Part shown: positions 27,495 through 36,159 of the stretch, piece after piece | How positions within the stretch are numbered: position 1 is the stretch's first letter | Layout of the letters: every line of letters starts with the position of its first letter | NCBI GenBank assembly: GCA_045577695.1 | Contig: JAZNIW010000041.1 | Location: forward strand, 1-51,191 | Source of the DNA: UMGS1279 sp045577695 | Lineage (GTDB): Bacteria; Bacillota; Clostridia; Oscillospirales; Acutalibacteraceae | Direction of reading: 5' to 3' | DNA: 51,191 nucleotides | Notes under the pieces: model-generated | Databases searched by the model: none | What the model was told of the DNA's origin: nothing | Seen by the model: the letters and a program-made list of their open reading frames with translations, nothing else | Program-made: the position numbers and the translations under genes

Positions 27495-27527
27495 GATAAA
27501 AAGTAGAGAGCGGGTTGCCCCACTCTC
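27495..27527 (-). terminator. Leader hairpin upstream of rimP (attenuator-like)
   Basis: GAGAGTGGG/CCCGCTCTC stem (27506-27527) with a GCAA tetraloop on the minus strand, followed by TACTTTTT. It lies between promoter and rimP start. A G-U pair is allowed only on this strand. GNRA-capped hairpins at this site are common before rimP in Firmicutes (recollection); the role is probably attenuation or 5' processing. Confidence 0.65.
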
Positions 27528-27551
27528 CTTTCAATCACATCGAACAAAAGT

Positions 27552-27580
27552 ATTTTACCACAAGTCGCTTGAAAAATCAA
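27552..27580 (-). promoter_or_regulatory. Promoter of the rimP-nusA-infB operon
   Basis: Minus-strand TTGATT (27575-27580), 17 bp, TAAAAT (27552-27557). Confidence 0.65.
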
Positions 27581-27703
27581 TAGTTTTTTCAAAAAAAGAA
27601 TCAACAGATAACATTAGGACTCATATCTGCTTTTTCAAAGAGACAAAAAGCAAAGAGAAAGTGTTGTGACAAGCACTCATCCTTGTTTTTTGTTTTCATT
27701 CGG

Positions 27704-27931
27704 TTAGGAAAGCGGTTTTTTATTCTTGCTTTCCCGCTGGGTTAATTTTGTCTTATTGCCCTTCTCATCCACCAGATAGGTGTTTTCCAACTGGGCAATT
27801 AAATTACGTTTATAGGAATCGATATACTGCCGACGCAGGATAGCTTGCTCTTCTTTTTCAGCATCGGTCAAGCACCCTTCCTTTTGCTTTCGAGCCAATT
27901 CGTTAATGCGTTTGATTTGTTCTTCGGTCAT
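27704..27931 (-). CDS. DUF896 (YnzC-like) small protein
   Basis: A 75-residue protein; MTEEQIKRINELARKQKEG and RRQYIDSYKRNLIAQLEN match the DUF896 helical hairpin family of Firmicutes, whose role is unclear. The start overlaps the stop of the helicase-loader gene by 4 bp, so it ends the dnaD-dnaC-like operon. A link to replication or the SOS response is suggested only by context. Confidence 0.9.
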   Translation of the reverse strand: MTEEQIKRINELARKQKEGCLTDAEKEEQAILRRQYIDSYKRNLIAQLENTYLVDEKGNKTKLTQRESKNKKPLS

Positions 27932-28896
27932 TGTTCTTTCCCCTTTTGAATTTCTTCCATCCGCTTTTGTTGGCGAACGTCTTGTCCGCTAAACCGTTTG
28001 ATGGCATAACATCCCAAAATACGAGAAGCCACGCGCGGGGTATAACGATCTGCTAATTCTTCCAGCGAAAGGTTGGTACTAATAACAGTAGGTCGACCGG
28101 CCAATAAGCGGGTATTGATAATGTTGTAAATCAAAGATTGTGAAAACGAGGTGCTAAACTCTGCCCCCAAATCATCTAACAAAAGCAGGTCACAGGAAAA
28201 AACATCGTCCAAAAGGGGAGTTTCGGCACTGTAAGAAAAATGTTCTTTTTCCAATTTTTGCATTATATTTTGTGCCGGTGAATAAACCACCCCGAGGCCG
28301 CGTTCAAGGCCGGCAGCAGCAATGGCCAAGGAGAGATGTGTTTTGCCCAATCCCGTCCCCCCGAAAAAAAGAAGACTTTTGGAAGAGGCGGATAATTCGG
28401 CAGCATATTTTTTGCAAAAAGCCACCACCTTCTCCATCACTGCGCGGTCCTGCTCGTTGGCATAGTAATCCAAGAAAAAGTTATCAAAACGGCAATTTTT
28501 AATGGGCATTTCGGTTGAAAGGGAGGCGTAAGAGAGTTCTTTGGTGCGGCGCTTGACGCAGTCACACAGTTTGTTATCCTTGGTATAGCCGCTATCCTCA
28601 CAAGCGGTGCAAAAGGGTGTATAGGGTGCTAGACCAGCTTTTTGATAAAGGGCTTCTCGCTCCTTAGCTAAAGCGGCGCATTTTTCTTGAATAGCTTTTA
28701 CCCGTTCGGTATACCCCGCTATGGCTGAAAGGCCGAGCATCGGGCCGAGTTGCATCAATTCTTGTTCAATTCCACGCAACCGGGGAAACTGTTCTGCTGC
28801 GCGTTTTTTTTGTTGTTCGTATGTACGACGGGCTGCTTCTCCCCGTTTTTTTGTTTCTTCCAACGCTTTACTCAGCAATGCTTTGTTGTATCCCAT
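27928..28896 (-). CDS. DnaC/DnaI-type replicative helicase loader ATPase
   Basis: A 322-residue protein. The N-terminal coiled region and zinc cluster (CTACEDSGYTKDNKLCDC, about 96-113) are followed by an AAA+ domain with Walker A GGTGLGKTHLSLAIA, Walker B DLLLLDDLGAE and a sensor STNLSLEEL. It should load the DnaB-type helicase at origins or restart sites. The SD is GAGGAG. The gene is preceded by the DnaD-domain gene, its usual Firmicutes partner in primosome assembly. Confidence 0.93.
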   Translation of the reverse strand: MGYNKALLSKALEETKKRGEAARRTYEQQKKRAAEQFPRLRGIEQELMQLGPMLGLSAIAGYTERVKAIQEKCAALAKEREALYQKAGLAPYTPFCTACEDSGYTKDNKLCDCVKRRTKELSYASLSTEMPIKNCRFDNFFLDYYANEQDRAVMEKVVAFCKKYAAELSASSKSLLFFGGTGLGKTHLSLAIAAAGLERGLGVVYSPAQNIMQKLEKEHFSYSAETPLLDDVFSCDLLLLDDLGAEFSTSFSQSLIYNIINTRLLAGRPTVISTNLSLEELADRYTPRVASRILGCYAIKRFSGQDVRQQKRMEEIQKGKEQ

Positions 28897-28901
28897 GGGC
28901 G

Positions 28902-29852
28902 TTACTCCTCGTTAATAATTTGCTCCATCAACGATAAATCGTAGGTGGCATAATCGTATTTTTTACCGGTTTTTTTCGGGGTAGCGGAAGGCTTACTCTC
29001 TTCCTTGCTTTGTTTTTCCAAATCAAGCAAAGAGGAAATTCCATTTTTATGCCAACCGGTCAAAACGGTTTTTATGTAAGAGACCTTGTATTTTCCAAGT
29101 GCATCGACACAAATATCATAGGCTTTTTTGAGCAGGTCACGATCCATTTTCCAATCCAAAATGGCCGCTTTGGCCAGTTTGGATTCGGCCTCACTGGGGG
29201 CTCTTTGGTCTAAACCAAAGGCCAAGCGCATTTGATGCCAAGCCGAACGGGCGTTGTTGAGTTCGACAATGCGCGCCTCAGCCGCAGCAATTGTTTCTAC
29301 CCCATTTTCCGACCAATCTTTTGCCACTTTTTCAATGTAACTGATATGGCAACGGTCGGCCTGCATAGCATATTCAATCACCATTAAAATTAAAGAGGCA
29401 TCCATTCCCAAATCGTCATATAGCCAAACCAAAACCGAACTTTCGCTTTGTTTGAGCATACGACCGAATTTCTTTTGTGCTTCGTTGAGCAAAAAGGCGA
29501 TATCGGGCGATTCCAACCCGCGGCGCGCCACTTCTTTACGGTCGGGACGGGGTGTTTTGGGTGGAGCTACCTTCACAGGAGCGGGCGTGGCCGGTGCTGA
29601 TGACATCACGGGTGCATCGTTCACCAACAAGCCCAACTCGCTCCAAAAAAGCAATGCATCCTTTATATCCTCTTCCGAGACGGTAAATAAGTTGGCCAAA
29701 AAAGTCGGCTCTATCGGCTCCGTCAGATGGCGATAACAGTATAAAATTACCCGAAGTTGCAAAGTGCCCGCCAACTTCAGGTGCGAATCCACCACCTCGG
29801 CCGGTAGATTGAAACTACCGATTAATTTTTCGGGAGAAATACGAAATGACAT
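28902..29852 (-). CDS. DnaD-domain replication initiation protein
   Basis: About 316 residues from ATG 29850-29852 (MSFRISPEKLIGSF), behind AAAGGAGCG; the frame is open upstream to 29942 but that part has no SD and covers the promoter. It has an N-terminal winged-helix-like region, a Pro/Ala linker (about 100-130) and two DnaD C-terminal domains (about 135-205 and 220-285), each ending in a YIEKVAKDW or YIKTVLTGW motif. It acts in primosome assembly with the helicase loader encoded 5 bp downstream. Confidence 0.92.
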   Translation of the reverse strand: MSFRISPEKLIGSFNLPAEVVDSHLKLAGTLQLRVILYCYRHLTEPIEPTFLANLFTVSEEDIKDALLFWSELGLLVNDAPVMSSAPATPAPVKVAPPKTPRPDRKEVARRGLESPDIAFLLNEAQKKFGRMLKQSESSVLVWLYDDLGMDASLILMVIEYAMQADRCHISYIEKVAKDWSENGVETIAAAEARIVELNNARSAWHQMRLAFGLDQRAPSEAESKLAKAAILDWKMDRDLLKKAYDICVDALGKYKVSYIKTVLTGWHKNGISSLLDLEKQSKEESKPSATPKKTGKKYDYATYDLSLMEQIINEE

Positions 29853-29906
29853 TGCCGAACAACGCTCCTTTCGGGATATTTTTTGCGCTTTTACACAACA
29901 CAAAAT

Positions 29907-29935
29907 AGTATAACAAATTTTTAGAAATTTGTAAA
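29907..29935 (-). promoter_or_regulatory. Promoter of the dnaD-dnaC-DUF896 operon
   Basis: Minus-strand TTTACA (29930-29935), 17 bp, TATACT (29907-29912). Confidence 0.65.
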
Positions 29936-30067
29936 CCGACAAAAATAAGCAAAATTTTTATCTTTCATTCCAAAACCACCACCGGTAGATAGTAACTTCT
30001 TTTCTTTTTGCTTTTTTCCACAAAATAAGGGAGCGAAATTTTTTTCACATTTTCTTTTTTGTCATGG

Positions 30068-30096
30068 TTGCTTTTTGGAAAAACAATTGATATAAT
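30068..30096 (+). promoter_or_regulatory. Promoter of the HAD hydrolase gene
   Basis: TTGCTT (30068-30073), 17 bp, TATAAT (30091-30096). Confidence 0.65.
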
Positions 30097-30120
30097 GATG
30101 CATATCAAAAAGAAAAAGCG

Positions 30121-30795
30121 GTGATAATTTTGAAAGGAATTATTTTTGATTTTAACGGCACTCTTTTTTTAGATACCCCCTTTCACGAACAGGCTTGGCT
30201 TACCTATGCAAAAAAAGAACTGAACATTAACCTTTCGAAAGAAAATTATTATAAATATATGCACGGCAGTACCAACCCCCTCATTTACGAGTTTCTTTAC
30301 AAAAAGCCAATGCCGTTTGAACTGGTCGACACCTTTGGTCAAGACAAAGAGGTCTATTATCGTGAGCTTTGTCGCGCCGAACGAGAAAACCTAACCTTGG
30401 CCAATGGTGCCAAAGCCTTATTGAATTTTCTGGAAGAAAATAACATTCCCCATGCCATCGCCACCTCATCCGAAATCACTAACGTAACCTTTTTTAAAGA
30501 GTTATTTCCCTTGCACCAATGGTTTTCTGACGACCGCATTATCTACGATGACGGCACCGTTCGCGGCAAACCCTTTCCCGATTTGTATTTGAAGGCGGGG
30601 GCGAGGTTAGGCTTGCCAATGAAAGATCTCATTGTGGTAGAAGATGCCTATTCAGGGGTTAAAGCTGCCAAAACCGCCGGTGCCGGTATGGTGATTGGTA
30701 TTTGCCCCGACGGAAAAGAACATTTTGTAGGCACAGAGTACACCGACCTTGTCATTACCGATTTTACCGAATTGGATTTTGGTCTATTTGAATAA
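30121..30795 (+). CDS. HAD-superfamily hydrolase, beta-phosphoglucomutase-like
   Basis: A 224-residue HAD-IA protein with cap domain. Motif I is IFDFNGTLF, so the nucleophile Asp is present but the usual second Asp is Asn. Motif II is AIATSSE, the lysine is in GKPFPDLYLKAG, and motif IV is VVEDAYSGVKAAKTAG. It probably dephosphorylates a small metabolite. The first possible start is GTG 30121; TTG 30130 with a GGTGAT SD is an equal candidate. It is followed by a 56-residue gene and a shared terminator. Confidence 0.85.
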   Translation: MIILKGIIFDFNGTLFLDTPFHEQAWLTYAKKELNINLSKENYYKYMHGSTNPLIYEFLYKKPMPFELVDTFGQDKEVYYRELCRAERENLTLANGAKALLNFLEENNIPHAIATSSEITNVTFFKELFPLHQWFSDDRIIYDDGTVRGKPFPDLYLKAGARLGLPMKDLIVVEDAYSGVKAAKTAGAGMVIGICPDGKEHFVGTEYTDLVITDFTELDFGLFE

Positions 30796-30865
30796 AACCT
30801 TTTTTTGAGGGAAAACTACCGTCAGCGTTATCCCCGCTTGTATTTTTTAAAAAGGAGTTTTCATT

Positions 30866-31036
30866 ATGAGCCAATCCATCCCGTATTTCGCCTCCTCCCA
30901 TCAAGCCGACGAAATGCAACAATATTTTAACACCCTACCGAAAACGGTGCAGGAAACCATTGTGCAGTCTCACAAGGCGGTAGATACTGTAGAAGAACTT
31001 AAATCCTTGGCAGAGGGTTTGATGGGCAATTCCTAG
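30866..31036 (+). CDS. Small conserved-looking protein, 56 residues
   Basis: ATG 30866-30868, AAAGGAG SD (30851-30857) at ideal spacing, stop TAG 31034-31036. The sequence opens MSQSIPYFASSHQADEMQQ and has a LPKTVQETIVQ core and a VEELKSLAEGL end, resembling short Firmicutes hypothetical proteins with an LPxxVQExI motif (recollection, not searched). It has no signal or cysteine and is probably a helical cytosolic protein. A strong terminator follows at 31062-31097. Confidence 0.8.
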   Translation: MSQSIPYFASSHQADEMQQYFNTLPKTVQETIVQSHKAVDTVEELKSLAEGLMGNS

Positions 31037-31061
31037 CATAAATGTTTTTTAAAACGACTTA

Positions 31062-31097
31062 AGGTCAACCGTTTTTTTAAGCGGTTGACCTATTTTT
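31062..31097 (+). terminator. Terminator after the 56-residue gene
   Basis: AGGTCAACCG (31062-31071) pairs with CGGTTGACCT (31082-31091), followed by ATTTTTG. Confidence 0.88.
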
Positions 31098-31184
31098 GTT
31101 TTTCTTTCAAAAAACTCTATACTTTTTTCAAAAAATAGTGTATGATAAACAGGAATAAGAATTAATAAATAAGGAAGTGGTATA

Positions 31185-31667
31185 ATGAACAAAAAACTTT
31201 TGAAACTATTAGACCAAAATGCCCGCTATTCTGTTTCAGACCTAGCCACTATGTCCGGCCTTTCCGAGTCGGAAGTTTCCGTTCAAGTAGAAGAAATGCA
31301 AAAAAACGGTTTGATACGAGGATTCAAAACCGTTATCGACTGGGAACGATTGGACAGCGCCTATGTTTCTGCTTTAATTGAACTAAAGGTAACCCCCCAA
31401 CCGGATGCCGGTTTTGAAGAAGTTGCCAAAAAAATTATGCAATACAGTGAAGTAGAGTCGGTATACTTAATGTCTGGCGGTTATGACCTTTGCGTGATTG
31501 TAAAAGGAAAAACCTTCCAAGAAGTGGCTATGTTTGTCGGCAAGGTTTTGGCCCCGATGAAGAGTGTGATTTCCACCGCCACCCACTTTGTTTTACGCCG
31601 CTACAAAGAACTCGACGTGATTCTATGCGGCGATGAAAGCGATGACAGGGGGAACTTTTGGCTGTGA
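31185..31667 (+). CDS. Lrp/AsnC-family transcriptional regulator
   Basis: A 160-residue protein. N-terminal helix-turn-helix (LLDQNARYSVSDLATMSGLSESEVSVQVEEM), then a RAM/AsnC effector domain with the ESVYLMSGGYDLCVIVKG stretch. It likely senses an amino acid and controls the overlapping aminotransferase gene. The stop overlaps that gene's probable ATG (TGATG), so the pair is coupled. An A/T-rich interrupted inverted repeat at about 31110-31145 could be an operator, but I cannot assign it. Confidence 0.92.
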   Translation: MNKKLLKLLDQNARYSVSDLATMSGLSESEVSVQVEEMQKNGLIRGFKTVIDWERLDSAYVSALIELKVTPQPDAGFEEVAKKIMQYSEVESVYLMSGGYDLCVIVKGKTFQEVAMFVGKVLAPMKSVISTATHFVLRRYKELDVILCGDESDDRGNFWL

Positions 31668-32842
31668 TGGATTATCGTGATAAACTTAACCCCACCGCGG
31701 TATCTCTGAAACCGTCTGGTATTCGGCGATTTTTTGATATTTCCGAACAGATGGAGCACGTAATTTCCCTTGGCGTAGGCGAGCCCGATTTTCAAACTCC
31801 GTGGCACATTCGCCAGGCCGGTATCGCCTCGCTGGAAAACGGGAAAACCCGCTACACTGCCAATCGTGGAATGGAGCCGTTGCGGCAGGAAATTGCCAAC
31901 TATATGAAACGCCGTTTTTCGCTGACCTACTCGGCCGACGAAGCCTTGGTAACAGTCGGCGGCAGCGAAGCCATTGACCTGGCCATTCGCGCGCTGGTAA
32001 GGGCCGGCGACGAAGTGTTGATCCCACAACCCAGTTTTGTCTGCTACGAACCAATTACCGAATTAGCCGGTGGCGTTCCGGTGGTGATTGAACTGAAAGC
32101 CGAAAACAATTTTGTTTTAACGCCGGCGCAATTGGAAGAAAAAATCACCGATAAAACCAAGGTGTTAATTCTACCCTACCCCTGCAATCCCACCGGCGGC
32201 ATTATGGAAAAAGCCGCATTGGAAAAAATTTCCCCCATTATCAAAAAATACGATTTGATGGTAATTTCGGACGAAATTTATGCCGAACTCACCTTCAATG
32301 GTCAGCGTCACACTTCGATTGCCGAACTGGACGGTATGTGGGAGCGCACCGTAATTGTTTCGGGATTTTCCAAAGCCTATTCTATGACGGGGTGGCGACT
32401 GGGCTACGCTCTGGGCCCCGAACCGGTCATTTCATTGATGACCAAAATTCACCAATTTGCTATTATGTCGGCCCCCACCACGGCGCAATATGCCGCGCTG
32501 GATGCTTTGAAAAACGGGGACCCCGACATTGAAGCTATGCGCGAAGAATATGATACCCGCCGTCGCTTTGTGGTCGATGGCTTTAACAAAATGGGGCTGA
32601 CCTGCTTTGAGCCGCTCGGTGCCTTTTACGTCTTCCCCTCCATTCAATCCACAGGTATGACCAGTGAGGAATTTTGCGAAAAACTGCTTTATTCCAAAAA
32701 AGTTGCTATGGTGCCGGGCGATGCCTTCGGTGCTTGCGGTGAAGGCTTTGTGCGCGTTTCTTACTGCTATTCAGTAGAACATTTAAAAGAGGCGCTCCGC
32801 CGCACCGAAGAATTTTTAAAGGAGCTTAAAAGCCAACCATGA
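31667..32842 (+). CDS. Class I/II PLP-dependent aminotransferase (AspAT I-gamma/PatA type)
   Basis: About 391 residues from ATG 31667 (MDYRDKLNPTAV); TTG 31658 and GTG 31664 are possible earlier starts behind AGGGGGA at 31647-31652. GVGEPDFQTPWHI, LPYPCNPTGGI and the PLP lysine in SGFSKAYSMTGWRLGY are typical of the MalY/PatA/AspAT subgroup. It transfers amino groups between an amino acid and 2-oxoglutarate; aspartate or an aromatic or branched substrate is possible. Coupled to the Lrp regulator upstream and to ispE (4 bp overlap) downstream. Confidence 0.93.
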   Translation: MDYRDKLNPTAVSLKPSGIRRFFDISEQMEHVISLGVGEPDFQTPWHIRQAGIASLENGKTRYTANRGMEPLRQEIANYMKRRFSLTYSADEALVTVGGSEAIDLAIRALVRAGDEVLIPQPSFVCYEPITELAGGVPVVIELKAENNFVLTPAQLEEKITDKTKVLILPYPCNPTGGIMEKAALEKISPIIKKYDLMVISDEIYAELTFNGQRHTSIAELDGMWERTVIVSGFSKAYSMTGWRLGYALGPEPVISLMTKIHQFAIMSAPTTAQYAALDALKNGDPDIEAMREEYDTRRRFVVDGFNKMGLTCFEPLGAFYVFPSIQSTGMTSEEFCEKLLYSKKVAMVPGDAFGACGEGFVRVSYCYSVEHLKEALRRTEEFLKELKSQP

Positions 32843-33702
32843 AAAAACAAGCATCCGCTCTCGCCAACGCTAAACTGAATCTCCATTTAGAGGTACTGGG
32901 TCGTCGCACCGACGGATACCACAATCTTTCTTCCTTGTTTCAGTCGGTCACCTTGTCCGACCGAGTTGTTGTAACGGTTGAATCCGGAAACGGGATTTCC
33001 GTTGCTACCACAAACCCAAATATCGAACCAAACAACCTTTGTAAAAAGGCGGCGGACTTGTTTTTAGACCGCAGCGGAAAAAAGGCCAAAATCACCATTC
33101 ACGTGGATAATCGGATTCCCCTCGCTGCCGGACTAGCCGGCGGTAGTGCCGATGCCGCGGCGGTGCTAACCTGCTTGAATCATTTGTTTGATTCTTATTT
33201 TTCAATGGAAGAATTGCAAACGATGGGACTAACCCTCGGCGCGGATGTTCCCTTTTGTTTAATTGGCGGCACGAAATTGGTGGAGGGCATCGGCGAACGG
33301 TTCTCCGACGCACCCACCTTCCCCAACCACTTGGTGGTACTGATAAAACAACACCAAAAAAGTTCCACCGGCGATATGTATCAACGGTTGGATAGCCGCC
33401 AAACCATCCCCCCCTCGGTGACCGATACCATAATATCCCATATGAAGCAAGAAAATCTGGAGGCAGCATTTCCCCTATTTACAAACCATTTTCTTGCGGT
33501 TTCAGAAGATGCGGCTGCGCAACAAGCCATCTGTCGCCGTTTAAAAGAAGCCGGCGCCCGTCTGACCGGTTTAACCGGTAGCGGGCCGACCGTTTTCGGT
33601 CTGTTTGATTTTTATGATGGTGACCTAATTGCCGCTTTAAAAAACGACTATTCAGAAGTTTTTTTGTGTGAAATGGCCGAACAAGGAATTGAAATGGAAT
33701 AA
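32839..33702 (+). CDS. ispE: 4-diphosphocytidyl-2-C-methyl-D-erythritol kinase
   Basis: A 287-residue GHMP kinase in the MEP isoprenoid pathway. AKLNLHLEVLGRRTDGYHNL at the N-terminus, the ATP loop PLAAGLAGGSADAAAVL (about 93-109) and the C-terminal TGLTGSGPTVFGLF are diagnostic. Length is standard. It is translationally coupled to the aminotransferase and is followed by a hairpin that overlaps the spoIIR SD. Confidence 0.96.
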   Translation: MKKQASALANAKLNLHLEVLGRRTDGYHNLSSLFQSVTLSDRVVVTVESGNGISVATTNPNIEPNNLCKKAADLFLDRSGKKAKITIHVDNRIPLAAGLAGGSADAAAVLTCLNHLFDSYFSMEELQTMGLTLGADVPFCLIGGTKLVEGIGERFSDAPTFPNHLVVLIKQHQKSSTGDMYQRLDSRQTIPPSVTDTIISHMKQENLEAAFPLFTNHFLAVSEDAAAQQAICRRLKEAGARLTGLTGSGPTVFGLFDFYDGDLIAALKNDYSEVFLCEMAEQGIEME

Positions 33703-33709
33703 AAAACCA

Positions 33710-33763
33710 AAAACACTCCCATACTTTTTTTGTCAACCGACAAACTGTATGAAGGAGTGTTTT
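33710..33763 (+). promoter_or_regulatory. Hairpin that terminates ispE and covers the spoIIR ribosome-binding site
   Basis: AAAACACTCC (33710-33719) pairs with GGAGTGTTTT (33754-33763), enclosing CATAC/GTATG and TTGTC/GACAA inner stems. The 3' arm contains the GGAG of the spoIIR SD and ends in T8 up to the start codon at 33766. Folded, it should both end read-through from ispE and hide the SD. Confidence 0.7.
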
Positions 33764-33765
33764 TT

Positions 33766-34401
33766 ATGTCTCAACTATTTTTACCCAAATATCGAAAAAA
33801 AGACCTCACGCTGGCTCTGGCCGCCGCCTTGGTTTTTACCTTGTTTTTTTCACTGGCCGGATTTGACCAAAAGTGCCAACCTCTCCGCGATAACATTCTG
33901 CGCCTACACATCATCGCCCATTCCGACAGTGCCAAAGATCAAGCCGTGAAATACGCAGTACGCGACCGACTGCTTTCCCTCTCAGACGGGCTGTACGAAA
34001 AGCTCACCAACAAAGAACAAGCAATCGCACAAACCAACGCCCATTTGACAGAATGGAAAAAAGCGGCCGAAGAAACGGTACGTCAAAACGGCGGTACACA
34101 GGCCGTTTCCATCTCGGTGGGAAAAGCCTACTTTGGCACCCGCGTCTATGAAAACTTCACCTTACCGGCCGGTGAATATGATGCGGTACGGGTCAAAATT
34201 GGGGAAGCGAACGGAAAAAACTGGTGGTGTGTTATGTTTCCTACCCTTTGTATTCCGGCGGCCGGTGCGCCAATGGATTTACAACCAACCGTCCCAAGCG
34301 ATTCGGCCGAAATTGCAAAAAACGCATCCCGTTACGAGATGCGCTTTAAAGCAGTAGAAATTATCCAGTCTATGAAAAGAAAGTGGGACAAACTCTTTTA
34401 A
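33766..34401 (+). CDS. spoIIR: Stage II sporulation protein R
   Basis: About 211 residues from ATG 33766 (SD AAGGAG). An N-terminal transmembrane/signal segment (about 15-35) is followed by DNILRLHIIAHSDSAKDQAVKY, the hallmark of SpoIIR. This forespore-secreted signal triggers SpoIIGA processing of pro-sigma-E in the mother cell, so the organism is very probably an endospore former. Usually sigma-F dependent; I could not recognise that promoter. It abuts a convergent gene with no gap. Confidence 0.93.
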   Translation: MSQLFLPKYRKKDLTLALAAALVFTLFFSLAGFDQKCQPLRDNILRLHIIAHSDSAKDQAVKYAVRDRLLSLSDGLYEKLTNKEQAIAQTNAHLTEWKKAAEETVRQNGGTQAVSISVGKAYFGTRVYENFTLPAGEYDAVRVKIGEANGKNWWCVMFPTLCIPAAGAPMDLQPTVPSDSAEIAKNASRYEMRFKAVEIIQSMKRKWDKLF

Positions 34402-36030
34402 TTATTGAATAACCTCTAAAATTGTTTTGCTTTGGAGGTCCACCACAGCAGTAATGGTATCCCCCGCTTTCACAAAGGGCAAAATCTTTCCCGCCGTAAT
34501 ATCAGCAGTATATAAGACGCCGCCTTCCTCCATAATATAGTACACCGAATTTCCGCCGACTACTGCGGTAGACAAGGCTGAAATTTTTATTTGAACCTGT
34601 TCTGTTGCCGGGGCAGGTTTTTCTTCCCCTTTTCCTCCCCCGATGCTGGCTAGCAAACGGCGATATTCGGCCGCCGCCCCTTCAATGGTGTCGGCCACTC
34701 CGACAATTTGATAATCGGCCACCGAAACAAAGGAATAAGCCTTTACCAAACCGGCGTTGTCCTTCAAACTAATAAAATAGGAAGGAGTATCGGCAATATT
34801 GATTAAAATCGGGAAGGTAGCCCGATAATCTTTTTCTTGAATCATTCCCTCGGCCGATTCCATTGCCGAAAGTTCCTCGGCCCCGTTGATGGTATAACGA
34901 CGCGCCTCTTTGGTTCTCAAATTCACCAGCAAAAAGCCGATATTCGAAGCATCGTCTACCACCGAAGTAATACCGGTATACATCCAGACATCATCATCTA
35001 AAGCAATATAATTATATCCATCCGTCGTGCGAACCACGCTTTTTTGGCCAAAAATAGAATTGAGCCAACCATTTCGGTAAGAACCCCAATAATTCGCTTG
35101 ACTTACCAACATATTTGCATCGTAAACGGTATCCACCCATTGCGGAACATCTTCCACGGCATAGTCGGTCATCTCACCGGTGACGGCATCCACCATAATA
35201 ATACCCGTCACATCGCGACCGCCCAAAAATCCAATGGTGTAATCGTAATAAGAAACACTCCAAAATGGGTGCCCTTTTTCATCGATTTCAAAGGTAACCG
35301 ACTGGAACATTTTGGTGGGATAAGCAAAGCGAACATGACGAAGCAGATAACGGTCGAAGTGCTCACTCGGCATATACTTCATCCCCTTATCCAATTTGAC
35401 CAACTCAGTATCCTGCGTGGCCATATCAATCTTGACATAATAGGGAATCCCCTCGCTGCGATTGCTAATCCACTTGATTAAGCCTGCATATTCCAGCGGC
35501 GAAACACGCGTTGGTGTACCATTGTAGTTAATCTGCGTGTAGTAGGAGGAAACGTTAAACTGAGAAACCAATTCCACCACTTCGCCAATTTTTCGACTGC
35601 CCAAACGAGTAGCGGTATCGCGGTCAACCACCGGGATTTTCGAAAGGGAAAGTTCTGAAATATCGGTATTAAAATCACGGTCTTCCACCGTTAATAGGTT
35701 GTGATATTGTTTGGCGTTGCAAATTTGCGAAGAGGAAATGAAAATAGCCAACAACGCTACCAAAACTACACCGATTACCGAAAACACCACCACTTTGACG
35801 GTTTTACTGCGCGGCATTTTTAGGCGAAAATTTTTCGTTGTTTTGGTTGGTGATTGAATTTTTGCCTTAATCCACGAAAAGAAAAATGTGACAAAAAACA
35901 CCACCAGCAAATAAAACAAAAATCCCCAAAAATCCGGTGATTTGATATGCAGTGGCGGCAAAGCGATATAATAGCCAATCGCGCCGAGCACCAAGGTGCT
36001 TAACAGAGATAATAGAATTCTTTTTTTCAT
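34402..36030 (-). CDS. Conserved membrane protein of unknown function
   Basis: About 542 residues from ATG 36028-36030 (MKKRILLSLLSTLVL) with AAAGGAGTG SD; the open frame extends to 36069 without support. Three N-terminal transmembrane segments (about 5-25, 33-55, 80-102) lead to a large, beta-rich exported part. That part contains FWSVSYYDYTIGFLGGRDV, SVVRTTDGYNYIALDDDVWM and TFPILINIADTPSYFISLKD. Long proteins of this sort are widespread in Clostridia, but I know no function. Some fragments recall PepSY-like handling of a bound partner; that is a guess. It converges on spoIIR. Confidence 0.8.
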   Translation of the reverse strand: MKKRILLSLLSTLVLGAIGYYIALPPLHIKSPDFWGFLFYLLVVFFVTFFFSWIKAKIQSPTKTTKNFRLKMPRSKTVKVVVFSVIGVVLVALLAIFISSSQICNAKQYHNLLTVEDRDFNTDISELSLSKIPVVDRDTATRLGSRKIGEVVELVSQFNVSSYYTQINYNGTPTRVSPLEYAGLIKWISNRSEGIPYYVKIDMATQDTELVKLDKGMKYMPSEHFDRYLLRHVRFAYPTKMFQSVTFEIDEKGHPFWSVSYYDYTIGFLGGRDVTGIIMVDAVTGEMTDYAVEDVPQWVDTVYDANMLVSQANYWGSYRNGWLNSIFGQKSVVRTTDGYNYIALDDDVWMYTGITSVVDDASNIGFLLVNLRTKEARRYTINGAEELSAMESAEGMIQEKDYRATFPILINIADTPSYFISLKDNAGLVKAYSFVSVADYQIVGVADTIEGAAAEYRRLLASIGGGKGEEKPAPATEQVQIKISALSTAVVGGNSVYYIMEEGGVLYTADITAGKILPFVKAGDTITAVVDLQSKTILEVIQ

Positions 36031-36159
36031 AAAAACACTCCTTTTGTCGGGCTTGTTTTTATTATACACGATTCAAAATAAAAAAGAAATCATTTTTTTG
36101 AATTTTTGTCATAAACACAAATTCTTTTGGAAAAACTGTAAACAAAGGAAGTGATTCGT

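Noticed and set aside
31110..31145. A/T-rich interrupted repeat before the Lrp gene as its operator
   Set aside because: The arms are imperfect and mainly A/T runs; it could equally be promoter sequence, so no site is called.
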